Origin: Anaerolineaceae bacterium UBA6105
GTDB lineage: Bacteria > Chloroflexota > Anaerolineae > Anaerolineales > Anaerolineaceae
DNA: 7,161 bases
Direction: 5' to 3'
Assembly: GCA_002423495.1 (NCBI GenBank)
Contig: DIWN01000019.1
Span: forward strand, 1-7,161
Position 1 is the stretch's first letter. Every line of letters begins with the position of its first letter. Shown piece by piece: positions 1-5,325 of the stretch. The translations under genes and the position numbers were made by a program. The notes under the pieces were generated by a model. The model had not been told where the DNA came from. It made no database searches and saw nothing but the letters and a program-made list of their open reading frames with translations.

Positions 1-73
1 CCTGTTATGACGCTGAATACCACTATAGGGGGCGCGGCAGTCTGCATTTTGTGTTGCTGATTCCGTTAACTGG

Positions 74-102
74 CAGATCGCCACGCTTCGCTCGCGATGA
101 CG
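74..102. repeat. Widespread intergenic REP-like motif (GCGAGCGAAGCG core)
   Basis: Read on the minus strand this contains CGCGAGCGAAGCGTGGCGAT. It closely resembles the short motif with consensus near CATTGCGAGCGAAGCGTGGCAATC that I recall as scattered between genes of many unrelated bacteria. The only copy in this window is this one, so the identification rests on memory of the motif and not on repetition seen here. Confidence 0.5.
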
Positions 103-146
103 GGGTTTTGGTTATAAAGACTCGTATATTGCGTTGCATACATATT

Positions 147-216
147 GTGGTGGCGGATAGGAAGCACACCAAGGTCTATGCTGACGAGGTTTGCAGTGCT
201 TCCAATCTCGCCCTAC
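147..216 (-). repeat. Imperfect inverted repeat with GTAG edge (REP-like)
   Basis: An 8-bp perfect stem, GGAAGCAC at 160-167 and GTGCTTCC at 196-203, extends outward imperfectly to 147 and 216. The right arm ends in CTAC (213-216), so read on the minus strand the element opens with GTAGGGCGAGATTGGAAGCAC. The left arm opens with GTGG. A GTAG head followed by an imperfect palindrome is the usual form of REP elements linked to RAYT transposases. There is a single copy in the window, so its repeat nature is inferred. Confidence 0.4.
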
Positions 217-271
217 GCGCACTTCATCTAGCCCTGAAGGCACTTTGTCTCGCTCTACAGGTACTGATAAC

Positions 272-302
272 AAAACACCTCTGTGAATCACAGAGGTGTT
301 TT
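272..302 (-). terminator. Rho-independent terminator of the mmd operon
   Basis: A perfect 14-bp stem (272-285 with 289-302) surrounds a 3-nt loop. It lies 14 nt past the mmdB stop codon. On the minus strand the 3' arm ends GGTGTTTT and is followed by GTTAT, giving a usable U-rich tail. Because the 5' arm begins AAAA, the structure could also stop plus-strand transcription, although no plus-strand gene precedes it here. Confidence 0.9.
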
Positions 303-316
303 GTGGTCATAATGTT

Positions 317-1438
317 CTAAAGAATAAATCCATAAACCAGCGCGAGCAGCACGCCGCCAGCAATCACGCTGCCAAGCTGACCGGCTGTGTTGGCGCCCAT
401 GGCATGCATCAGGATGAAGTTGGAGGGATCTTCCTCCAAGGCCATCTTGGCGCTCAGCCGTCCAGCCATCGGAAACGCGGAAATACCGCAGGCACCAATG
501 AGAGGGTTTACCTTACCGTGTGTGACGGCAGACATCAGCTTGCCAAATAATAAGCCAGCCACCGTGTCGACGATGAATGCCAGCAGACCTAATGCCAAAA
601 TCATGAGCGTGTCGAGATTCAGAAAGCTTTGGGCAGTCATGGTGGAGCCAATTGCCAAACCCAGGAAGAGGGTAGCGATGTTGATCAGCTCGTTTTGCGC
701 CATCTTGCTCAGGCGCTCTACCACCAATGCCTCGCGCAGCAGGTTGCCGAGCATCAGGGCGGCCATCAGCGGGGCTGCGTCCGGCGCGACGAGCGCCACG
801 AGCAGGGTGACGATGATGGGGAACAGCACCAGGGTGAGGCGTGACACCGGTTTTGGAGAATATTCCATGCGGATCAAGCGCTCTTTACGGGTGGTCATCA
901 GCTTCATGACTGGAGGTTGGATGATCGGGATCAGGCTCATGTAGGAATAGGCGGCCACAGCGATCGGCGCGATGATGTTGGGCGCCAGGCGCTCGCCAAC
1001 GAAGATTGCTGTAGGTCCATCGATCGCTCCGATGGAGCCGATGGCAGCTGCTTCATGCAGCGGGAAGCCTAAAACAATTGCCAGCAGGAGCGTGAAATAG
1101 ATGCCAAATTGACCGGCTGCTCCCAGCAGCACCAGGCTCGGCTGGCTGAGCAGCGGACCAAAGTCGATCATGGCGCCAACGCCGATGAAGATCAGCAGGG
1201 GGAAAAGCTCTGTTTTGATGCCGGCATCATAAATGACCTTCATGAATCCGAGCTCGTTTGACATGCCCAGGTTTGCGAGCAGACAGCCGAAGCCGATCGG
1301 AAGCAGCAAAACGGGTTCATATTCCTTCCAGATGGCAAGGTAAATCAATACCAATGCAACCATAATCATGATGGCATTCAACCAGGTGAAGCTGCTAAAT
1401 CCCTTTGTCAGGTCAGAAATTAACTGGGTAAGATCCAT
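317..1438 (-). CDS. mmdB: Sodium-pumping decarboxylase beta subunit (methylmalonyl-CoA decarboxylase type)
   Basis: This is the 373-aa integral membrane subunit that decarboxylates carboxybiotin and couples it to Na+ export (OadB/MmdB/GcdB family). Hydrophobic segments cover most of the chain. Family signatures are clear: GAIDGPTAIFVGERLAP has D140 at the place of the essential Asp of Klebsiella OadB (D203), followed by the conserved SYMSLIPIIQPPVMK. NPLIGACGISAFPMAGR carries N311, G315, S320 and R327, matching OadB residues N373, G377, S382 and R389 implicated in ion coupling. The family correspondence is from memory. The length fits the shorter MmdB/GcdB form. The start is supported by AGGAG (1444-1448), which overlaps the mmdC stop codon, with an 8-nt gap between the genes. 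It is the last gene of the operon, and a strong terminator follows at 272-302. Whether the physiological substrate is methylmalonyl-CoA comes from the alpha subunit, not from this protein. Confidence 0.95.
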   Translation of the reverse strand: MDLTQLISDLTKGFSSFTWLNAIMIMVALVLIYLAIWKEYEPVLLLPIGFGCLLANLGMSNELGFMKVIYDAGIKTELFPLLIFIGVGAMIDFGPLLSQPSLVLLGAAGQFGIYFTLLLAIVLGFPLHEAAAIGSIGAIDGPTAIFVGERLAPNIIAPIAVAAYSYMSLIPIIQPPVMKLMTTRKERLIRMEYSPKPVSRLTLVLFPIIVTLLVALVAPDAAPLMAALMLGNLLREALVVERLSKMAQNELINIATLFLGLAIGSTMTAQSFLNLDTLMILALGLLAFIVDTVAGLLFGKLMSAVTHGKVNPLIGACGISAFPMAGRLSAKMALEEDPSNFILMHAMGANTAGQLGSVIAGGVLLALVYGFIL

Positions 1439-1446
1439 GCCTGCTC

Positions 1447-1869
1447 CTATGCCTGGAAGGTGAAGAGCGGCTGATTGTGTTTGACCAAATCGCCGGCATT
1501 GACGTTTACCTGGGCGATGATACCATCCCGGTCAGAGCGGATCGTGTTTTTCATCTTCATTGCCTCCAGTGTGCATACCTGTTGACCCGACTTTACTGTG
1601 TCGCCAGGCTGGACGTCGATAGCCACGATCACACCGGGGAGTGGGGCGTTCATAGTAAGACCACCACCAGCGCTGGGTGTGGGCGCGGCAGGAGCTACCG
1701 GGGGAACCGGGGCAGGTTGCGCTGTGATGGCGGGTACCACTGCAGGGCCTTGAACTTCAGGAAATACTTTGTAAACCTTGCCGTCGACTTCGGCCAAAAC
1801 AGGGTTGCTGTGGATGTCTTTGATATTGACGCTGTAGACTTTTCCTTCAATCTCGACTTTAATGATCAT
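1447..1869 (-). CDS. mmdC: Biotin carrier subunit of the decarboxylase (gamma)
   Basis: A 140-aa biotin carboxyl carrier protein. It has an N-terminal beta-rich segment (1-40), a flexible Pro/Ala-rich linker (about 41-70) and a C-terminal biotinyl domain (about 71-140). The biotinylation motif EAMKM is intact, with K105 the expected biotinylated lysine about 35 residues from the C-terminus, as is usual. The domain also shows the family's APLPGVI and VQPGDTVKSGQ turns. It carries CO2 from the alpha subunit to the membrane beta subunit. Its ATG overlaps the mmdD stop as ATGA (1866-1869), and a GAGGAC ribosome-binding site lies upstream, so translation is probably coupled. In Veillonella this subunit is called MmdC; elsewhere the same domain is fused to the alpha subunit of oxaloacetate decarboxylase. 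Here it is a separate gene. Confidence 0.94.
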   Translation of the reverse strand: MIIKVEIEGKVYSVNIKDIHSNPVLAEVDGKVYKVFPEVQGPAVVPAITAQPAPVPPVAPAAPTPSAGGGLTMNAPLPGVIVAIDVQPGDTVKSGQQVCTLEAMKMKNTIRSDRDGIIAQVNVNAGDLVKHNQPLFTFQA

Positions 1870-2228
1870 GCGTTTCGTCCTCTGTTTGTCTGTCGTGCGA
1901 TCTGCTGCGCGCGACCTGCGGCAAGCCAGGTGCTGCCGGTTTGGATAGATTGGGTATCGGATGCAAAAACAGTTTTGGGTTTGGCGCTCAGCGCGTAGGC
2001 CACTGCAATAGCAGCAGCGAGAGCTGGAGCATCACCCTGCGCAGTTAAGGCCACAGGCTCGGGCTCTGGAAGAGAAGTGGCACTTTCTTCAGCAGCTTCC
2101 TCTTGCTCAGGTCGGTTGGTGAGCTTAACCAGCAGAACCATGATGCCCCAAAGAATGAGGATCATCGCGAACACAATCCCCATGCCGACCACTGTGATCA
2201 GCAAACCTTGTTTCAGGATTTCTAACAT
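1866..2228 (-). CDS. mmdD: Small membrane-anchor subunit of the decarboxylase (OadG/MmdD-like, delta)
   Basis: A 120-aa protein with a single N-terminal transmembrane helix (about residues 8-36, containing the family-like GMGIVFAMILIL). An acidic patch follows (EQEEAAEE, about 41-48), then an Ala/Pro-rich soluble tail. This is the plan of OadG/MmdD subunits, which assemble the peripheral carboxyltransferase with the membrane pump. The C-terminal region has little sequence conservation in this family, so the call rests on the helix, the size and the position between alpha and biotin-carrier genes. The start has an excellent AAGGGGG ribosome-binding site (2233-2239) overlapping the mmdA stop codon, only 9 nt away. 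The stop overlaps the mmdC start. Confidence 0.85.
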   Translation of the reverse strand: MLEILKQGLLITVVGMGIVFAMILILWGIMVLLVKLTNRPEQEEAAEESATSLPEPEPVALTAQGDAPALAAAIAVAYALSAKPKTVFASDTQSIQTGSTWLAAGRAQQIARQTNRGRNA

Positions 2229-2237
2229 TATTCCCCC

Positions 2238-3782
2238 TTAGACCGGCATGTTTCCGTGCTTGCGCGCCGGATTGGTTTCAACTTTGTTTTGTAGAGCCGC
2301 AAGCGCTTCGATCAACTTCTGGCGGGTCTCAGCAGGTTCGATGACCTCATCAATGTATCCGGCTTTGGCAGCAACGTAGGGATTCAGGTAAGTTTCCTGG
2401 TATTCCTGGGTGAGGCGCTTGCGCTCGGCTTCGGGGTCTTCTGCTGCTTTGATCTGCTTACCATAGAGGATGTTGGCAGCGCCTTCAGCGCCCATGACGG
2501 CAATTTCCGCCGAAGGCCATGCATAGTTGATGTCGGTGCCGAGGTATTTGCTGCTCATGACCACGTAAGCTCCTCCGTAAGCCTTGCGCGTTACCACGCT
2601 GACCTTGGGGACGGTCGCTTCCGCGTAAGCGTAGAGCACTTTGGCGCCATGGCGGATGATGCCGCCGTATTCCTGGGCGACGCCCGGCAAAAAGCCCGGG
2701 GAGTCGACGAAAGTCACGATTGGCAGGTTGAAGGCATCGCACAGGCGCACTGTGCGCGCGATTTTGTCGGCTGAATTGATGTCCATAACGCCCGCCATCA
2801 TCATTGGTTCCTGCGAAACGATGCCCACAGGTCGGCCAGCCAGACGGGCAAAGCCAACGATCGCATTGGGGGCGTAGCCAGCCTGCAGCTCGAGGAAAGA
2901 GCCCTGGTCTGTAATGGCATCGATGGCAGTGCGCATGCTGTAGGGCACGGTGGGGTCTTCTGGAACCAAAGTGTTGAGGGTTTCAGCACGGCGTGTGGGG
3001 GCATCCTGGGTGGGGAGAAGGGGAGGCATATCGACGTTGTTGGATGGCAGGTAGGAAAGTGCCTGACGTGCCAGGGCGATGGCATCCTGGTCGCTCGCAC
3101 CGACCATGTGACAGTTGCCGCTGGTGGTGAGGTGCACGTCGGCACCGCCGAGGGTTTCAGAATCCACTTCTTCGCCGGTGACGGTCTTGATGACCGCGGG
3201 TCCGGTGAGAAACATATAGGACTTGCCCTTGACCATGATGATCAGGTCGGTGACAGCGGGAGAATACGAAGCGCCGCCGGCACAGGGGCCCATGATCAGG
3301 CTGATCTGGGGAACAACGCCCGAGTAAATGGCATTGCGTCGGAAGATTTCCGCGTAGCCGCCAAGGCTTTTGACGCCTTCCTGGATACGCGCGCCACCCG
3401 AATCAATCATGCCGATGATGGGGGAACCTGTCTTTACGGCGAGGTCCATCACGCGGCAGATTTTCTGGGCGTGGATCTCACCAAGTGAGCCGCCCTGGAC
3501 GGTGAAATCCTGCGCGTAGACGTAAACTGTGCGGCCGTCAATGCTGCCGTAGCCAGTAACAACGCCGTCGCCGAGGGTATCATCGCCTTCGGGTGGGTTC
3601 TGTTGGCTGGCCATGCTGCCGATTTCGCGGAAGGTTCCGGGATCGAGCAGCAAATCAATCCGTTCGCGGGCGGTGAGACTGCCCTTGGCGTGCTGTCGCT
3701 CGATGCGTGCCTGCCCGCCACCCAGTTTTGAAGCATCCTGCATGCTTTTCAGCTTATCAATACGGGAATCTGCCTCTGTCAT
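2238..3782 (-). CDS. mmdA: Methylmalonyl-CoA decarboxylase carboxyltransferase subunit (alpha)
   Basis: A 514-aa acyl-CoA carboxyltransferase with two crotonase-like halves, full length for the family and ending in the typical KHGNMPV tail. It moves the carboxyl group of methylmalonyl-CoA to biotin in the cytoplasm. The N-half has GPCAGGASYSPAVTD with the oxyanion-hole GGA at 169-171. The C-half has FVDSPGFLPGVAQEYGGIIRHGAK and KAYGGAYVVM with GGA at 403-405. D417 in LGTDINYAWP seems to fall where PccB-type enzymes carry the Asp favouring propionyl/methylmalonyl-CoA over acetyl-CoA; that alignment is from memory. Alone the protein could be a propionyl-CoA carboxylase beta chain. The three following pump genes and the absence of a biotin carboxylase make the Na+ decarboxylase far more likely. 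The start is supported by AAGGAGAG upstream. It is the first gene of the operon. Confidence 0.93.
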   Translation of the reverse strand: MTEADSRIDKLKSMQDASKLGGGQARIERQHAKGSLTARERIDLLLDPGTFREIGSMASQQNPPEGDDTLGDGVVTGYGSIDGRTVYVYAQDFTVQGGSLGEIHAQKICRVMDLAVKTGSPIIGMIDSGGARIQEGVKSLGGYAEIFRRNAIYSGVVPQISLIMGPCAGGASYSPAVTDLIIMVKGKSYMFLTGPAVIKTVTGEEVDSETLGGADVHLTTSGNCHMVGASDQDAIALARQALSYLPSNNVDMPPLLPTQDAPTRRAETLNTLVPEDPTVPYSMRTAIDAITDQGSFLELQAGYAPNAIVGFARLAGRPVGIVSQEPMMMAGVMDINSADKIARTVRLCDAFNLPIVTFVDSPGFLPGVAQEYGGIIRHGAKVLYAYAEATVPKVSVVTRKAYGGAYVVMSSKYLGTDINYAWPSAEIAVMGAEGAANILYGKQIKAAEDPEAERKRLTQEYQETYLNPYVAAKAGYIDEVIEPAETRQKLIEALAALQNKVETNPARKHGNMPV

Positions 3783-3840
3783 TAACTCTCCTTAATGATT
3801 CAATTATTACTCCCTGACGGGAGGTGGATCAGATGGGGAT

Positions 3841-3849
3841 ATTGTAACA
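3841..3849 (-). promoter_or_regulatory. Possible extended -10 promoter of the mmd operon
   Basis: Minus-strand TGTTACAAT, a TGn plus TACAAT extended -10, would start transcription roughly 50 nt before mmdA. No convincing -35 is present at the usual spacing, which an extended -10 can tolerate. A small hairpin (CTCCC/GGGAG, loop TGAC, about 3810-3823) lies in the resulting leader. The closeness to a gene start and the similarity to the rpsO -10 are the main support. Confidence 0.4.
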
Positions 3850-3893
3850 TCAGATGCGGCAAAGAACCGGTTTGGGTCGGCTGGAAAAAGGGG

Positions 3894-3930
3894 TGGGAGA
3901 CCTTCGGTCAAGCCCCGCGCTCGGTGTGGA
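3894..3930 (+). repeat. GACCTTCGGTC module, copy 1 (shortened)
   Basis: First of four copies of a module opening GGAGACCTTCGGTCAAG and continuing through CGCTCGGTGTGGA. It contains a small hairpin, GACC-TTC-GGTC. Compared with copy 2, about 23 nt are missing after the GTGTGGA stretch. This accounts for the 302-nt spacing to copy 2 instead of the 325-nt spacing between copies 2 and 3. Confidence 0.8.
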
Positions 3931-3984
3931 TTGCAGCGCGAACGAGTATGGAGATCTTGCGAGGAAAAGTTAAATGGGATCCGG

Positions 3985-4161
3985 GTAGGGTGGGTTGGCG
4001 TCCAGGAGCAAGGGAATAAAAAAGGTGATTAAAAGCCAACCCACCGGTTGGATGTGAGGTATTTAAGTTGGTGGGTAGTTAAATGTGATTTGTTTTTATT
4101 GGTGGGTTTGCTATTCCGGTGTCTTGCCAGGATAAGATGCTATGACGCCAACCCACCCTAC
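3985..4161. repeat. 177-bp BIME-like element, copy A
   Basis: Perfect 18-bp terminal inverted repeats, GTAGGGTGGGTTGGCGTC at 3985-4002 and its complement at 4144-4161. Each end is itself a 61-nt hairpin. Left: GGTGGGTTGGC (3989-3999) pairs with GCCAACCCACC (4035-4045). Right: GGTGGGTTTGC (4101-4111) pairs, with one mismatch, with GCCAACCCACC (4147-4157). GTAG tetranucleotides mark both outer edges, and a 55-nt linker joins the halves. Two inverted REPs with outer GTAG is the form of BIMEs mobilised by RAYT (REP-associated tyrosine) transposases. It encodes no protein, and no RAYT gene is in the window. I see no clear target-site duplication. A TIR-type MITE is the alternative. Confidence 0.75.
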
Positions 4162-4196
4162 GAAATGGTAGTGAAACCGGGGCGTACTGGGTAGAT

Positions 4197-4250
4197 GGGA
4201 GACCTTCGGTCAAGACCCGTGCTCGGTGTGGACACCGGCGCGATCAGGGG
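4197..4250 (+). repeat. GACCTTCGGTC module, copy 2
   Basis: Matches copies 3 and 4 across about 54 nt, with two substitutions (GACCCGT for GCCCCGC). It contains two small hairpins: GACC-TTC-GGTC and CGGTGT-GG-ACACCG. It is followed by GGACACCGGCGCGA, a second, partial echo of its own 3' part. Confidence 0.85.
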
Positions 4251-4309
4251 CAGGACACCGGCGCGAACCAGTATGGAGACCTTGCGAGGAAAAGTTAAAT
4301 GGGATCTGG

Positions 4310-4486
4310 GTAGGGTGGGTTGGCGTCCAGGAGCAAGGGAATAAAAAAGGTGATTAAAAGCCAACCCACCGGTTGGATGTGAGGTATTTAAGTTGGTGGG
4401 TAGTTAAATGTGATTTGTTTTTATTGGTGGGTTTGCTATTCCGGTGTCTTGCCAGGATAAGATGCTATGACGCCAACCCACCCTAC
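4310..4486. repeat. 177-bp BIME-like element, copy B
   Basis: Base-for-base identical to the element at 3985-4161 as far as I can read, with the same 18-bp terminal inverted repeats (4310-4327, 4469-4486) and the same two 61-nt hairpins (4310-4370 and 4426-4486). Flanking bases differ between copies (GATCCGG versus GATCTGG before, GAAATGG versus GAATCTG after). Confidence 0.85.
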
Positions 4487-4521
4487 GAATCTGTAGTGAA
4501 ACCGGCGCGAACCAGGTAGAT

Positions 4522-4575
4522 GGGAGACCTTCGGTCAAGCCCCGCGCTCGGTGTGGACACCGGCGCGATCAGGGG
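4522..4575 (+). repeat. GACCTTCGGTC module, copy 3
   Basis: From GGGAGACCTTCGGTCAAG to GCGATCAGGGG. Apart from its first base it is identical to copy 4, because both lie inside the 202-bp tandem duplication. Confidence 0.9.
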
Positions 4576-4681
4576 TGGGAGACCTTGCGAGAACAAGAAA
4601 ACAATACCTTGCGAGAACAAGCATTAATATTGGTGGGTTGGCTTTCTCAAGACGAAAATTGGTATAGGTTCTGTGACGCCA
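4523..4681 (+). repeat. 202-bp-period duplication, left copy (159 nt)
   Basis: Matches 4725-4883 at 158 of 159 positions; the only difference I see is A at 4658 versus C at 4860. It contains module copy 3, two 16-nt direct repeats of ACCTTGCGAGAACAAG (4582-4597 and 4606-4621) and most of a single 61-nt REP-like hairpin. The near identity implies a recent duplication. Confidence 0.92.
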
Positions 4682-4692
4682 ACCCACCCTAC
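4632..4692 (-). repeat. Single 61-nt REP-like hairpin
   Basis: GGTGGGTTGGC (4632-4642) pairs perfectly with GCCAACCCACC (4678-4688), followed by CTAC (4689-4692). Size, arms and edge tetranucleotide are those of one half of the 177-bp element, in the orientation of its right half, but the loop sequence differs (GCTTTCTCAAGACGAAA...). It therefore looks like a solitary, diverged REP. Confidence 0.75.
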
Positions 4693-4724
4693 GAATCTGT
4701 AGTGAAACCGGCGAGAAGCAGTAT

Positions 4725-4883
4725 GGAGACCTTCGGTCAAGCCCCGCGCTCGGTGTGGACACCGGCGCGATCAGGGGTGGGAGACCTTGCGAGAACAAGA
4801 AAACAATACCTTGCGAGAACAAGCATTAATATTGGTGGGTTGGCTTTCTCAAGACGAAACTTGGTATAGGTTCTGTGACGCCA
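4725..4883 (+). repeat. 202-bp-period duplication, right copy, with truncated hairpin
   Basis: Near-identical copy of 4523-4681. Similarity ends at GACGCCA (4877-4883), exactly inside the 3' arm of the REP-like hairpin. The arm GGTGGGTTGGC (4834-4844) has therefore lost its partner, and CTAC is missing. Module copy 4 occupies 4725-4777, and the 16-nt direct repeats recur at 4784-4799 and 4808-4823. Confidence 0.9.
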
Positions 4884-4940
4884 TACTCTTCGGGCACGAT
4901 GACCCACGCTACGGCTTGTCCAGACCAATGGAATTTGGGC

Positions 4941-5011
4941 GTACGGGCGAAGCATTTCTAAACAATTGCATACCAATTCTCAAGCCATCCGTTGGAATGC
5001 TTCGCCCCTAC
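4941..5011. repeat. 71-nt inverted repeat of the GGGCGAAGCATT type
   Basis: GTACGGGCGAAGCATT (4941-4956) and AATGCTTCGCCCCTAC (4996-5011) are complementary at 15 of 16 positions across a 39-nt AT-rich centre. Read on the minus strand it opens GTAGGGGCGAAGCATT, a motif I recall as a common intergenic repeat in Chloroflexota and cyanobacteria. It differs in sequence from the GTAGGGTGGG family beside it but has the same GTAG edge. Confidence 0.65.
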
Positions 5012-5050
5012 CAATCAACACGTAAAAAAGCCACTCTACACTTGCTTATC

Positions 5051-5085
5051 GGCGGAGTCCGCAACCGAAGCGGATTCCGCCCTAC
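5051..5085 (-). repeat. 35-nt GC-rich hairpin with GTAG edge
   Basis: GGCGGAGTCCGC (5051-5062) and GCGGATTCCGCC (5070-5081) pair at 11 of 12 positions (the exception is a G-T wobble) around a 7-nt loop, followed by CTAC (5082-5085). Minus-strand reading starts GTAGGGCGGAATCCGC. With no T-run it does not resemble a terminator; a REP-like element is more likely. Confidence 0.55.
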
Positions 5086-5100
5086 AAGGGGTTCAAGATG

Positions 5101-5160
5101 GTAGAAGGTCATGCTATGGTTCTCGGCTAACATCTTTCATTCCGGTTAGCGATTTTCTAC
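5101..5160. repeat. Weak inverted repeat bounded by GTAG/CTAC
   Basis: GTAGAA (5101-5106) matches TTCTAC (5155-5160), and GCTAAC (5126-5131) matches GTTAGC (5145-5150). The arms are unevenly spaced (19 nt on one side, 4 nt on the other), so this may be a decayed element or chance. Confidence 0.3.
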
Positions 5161-5171
5161 ACAATTTATTA

Positions 5172-5222
5172 CCGGGTTCAACCCCGCAAAAAGACACGGG
5201 GCAGGAACGGAACCCGGCCTAC
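5172..5222 (-). repeat. Bipartite hairpin with GTAG edge (GGCCGGGTTCC type)
   Basis: An outer 8-bp stem, CCGGGTTC (5172-5179) with GAACCCGG (5210-5217), and an inner 5-bp stem, CCCCG (5182-5186) with CGGGG (5197-5201), are followed by CTAC at 5219-5222. Minus-strand reading starts GTAGGCCGGGTTCC. It lies about 75 nt before the rpsO -35 region. Confidence 0.5.
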
Positions 5223-5297
5223 AGTTGTTGGTTCACTTATTCTTGTTATTCATCAGCATTGTGGTTTCTTTCCTCAAGAACCCCCCTTTACAGGCGC

Positions 5298-5325
5298 TTG
5301 CGCGGAGGACGGAGCGTGTTATAAT
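5298..5325 (+). promoter_or_regulatory. rpsO promoter
   Basis: A consensus -10, TATAAT (5320-5325), is preceded by TG at 5317-5318, making an extended -10 (TGTTATAAT). A weak -35, TTGCGC (5298-5303), lies 16 nt upstream. Transcription should start near 5332, giving a leader of about 84 nt before rpsO. Confidence 0.8.

Larger units (their letters stand above)
1..271. other. Left-edge stretch without a gene
   Basis: I see no credible gene here. The one open frame (51-320, plus strand) has a low-complexity translation rich in Leu/Ala/Lys, crosses a repeat-like palindrome and runs into the terminator of the opposing operon, so I do not call it. What the stretch holds is a repeat-like motif at 74-102 and an imperfect inverted repeat at 147-216, listed separately. 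The remaining sequence shows nothing I recognise. Confidence 0.6.
3946..4270 (+). repeat. 325-bp tandem repeat, copy A
   Basis: The unit starts at GTATGGAGATCTTGCGAGG, includes the 177-bp BIME-like element (3985-4161) and the GACCTTCGGTC module, and ends where copy B begins with the same bases at 4271. About 305 of the 325 positions can be aligned with copy B. By eye there are roughly eleven mismatches, all outside the 177-bp element. Confidence 0.9.
4271..4575 (+). repeat. 325-bp tandem repeat, copy B (305 nt retained)
   Basis: Head-to-tail second copy, beginning directly after copy A. It carries a second complete 177-bp BIME-like element (4310-4486) and module copy 3. After 4575 the sequence leaves the 325-bp pattern and enters the 202-bp duplication. 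Confidence 0.9.

Noticed and set aside
51..320. Plus-strand open frame of 89 codons at the left edge
   Set aside because: It crosses two repeat-like palindromes and the mmd terminator, and its composition is low-complexity.
387..944. Long plus-strand open frame of 185 codons
   Set aside because: Antisense shadow of mmdB, which has clear family motifs on the other strand.
3795..4019. Plus-strand open frame of 74 codons next to mmdA
   Set aside because: It covers the mmd promoter and the first repeat, is Trp/Arg/Gly-rich with no recognisable family, and ends inside the BIME-like element.
3985..4486. Insertion sequence with a transposase
   Set aside because: The 177-bp elements have terminal inverted repeats but no room for a transposase, and none is present elsewhere in the window.
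3894..4883. CRISPR array
   Set aside because: Repeats are long, nested and of unequal period (302, 325, 202), with no uniform short repeat alternating with unique spacers, and no cas gene.
4158..4976. Several open frames of 68-105 codons on both strands in the intergenic region (for example 4535-4822 minus, 4787-5104 plus)
   Set aside because: They lie inside the tandem repeats, their translations repeat one another because the DNA is duplicated, and none has a ribosome-binding site with protein-like composition.
5051..5085. Rho-independent terminator
   Set aside because: The stem is GC-rich but lacks a T-run on either strand and follows no gene.
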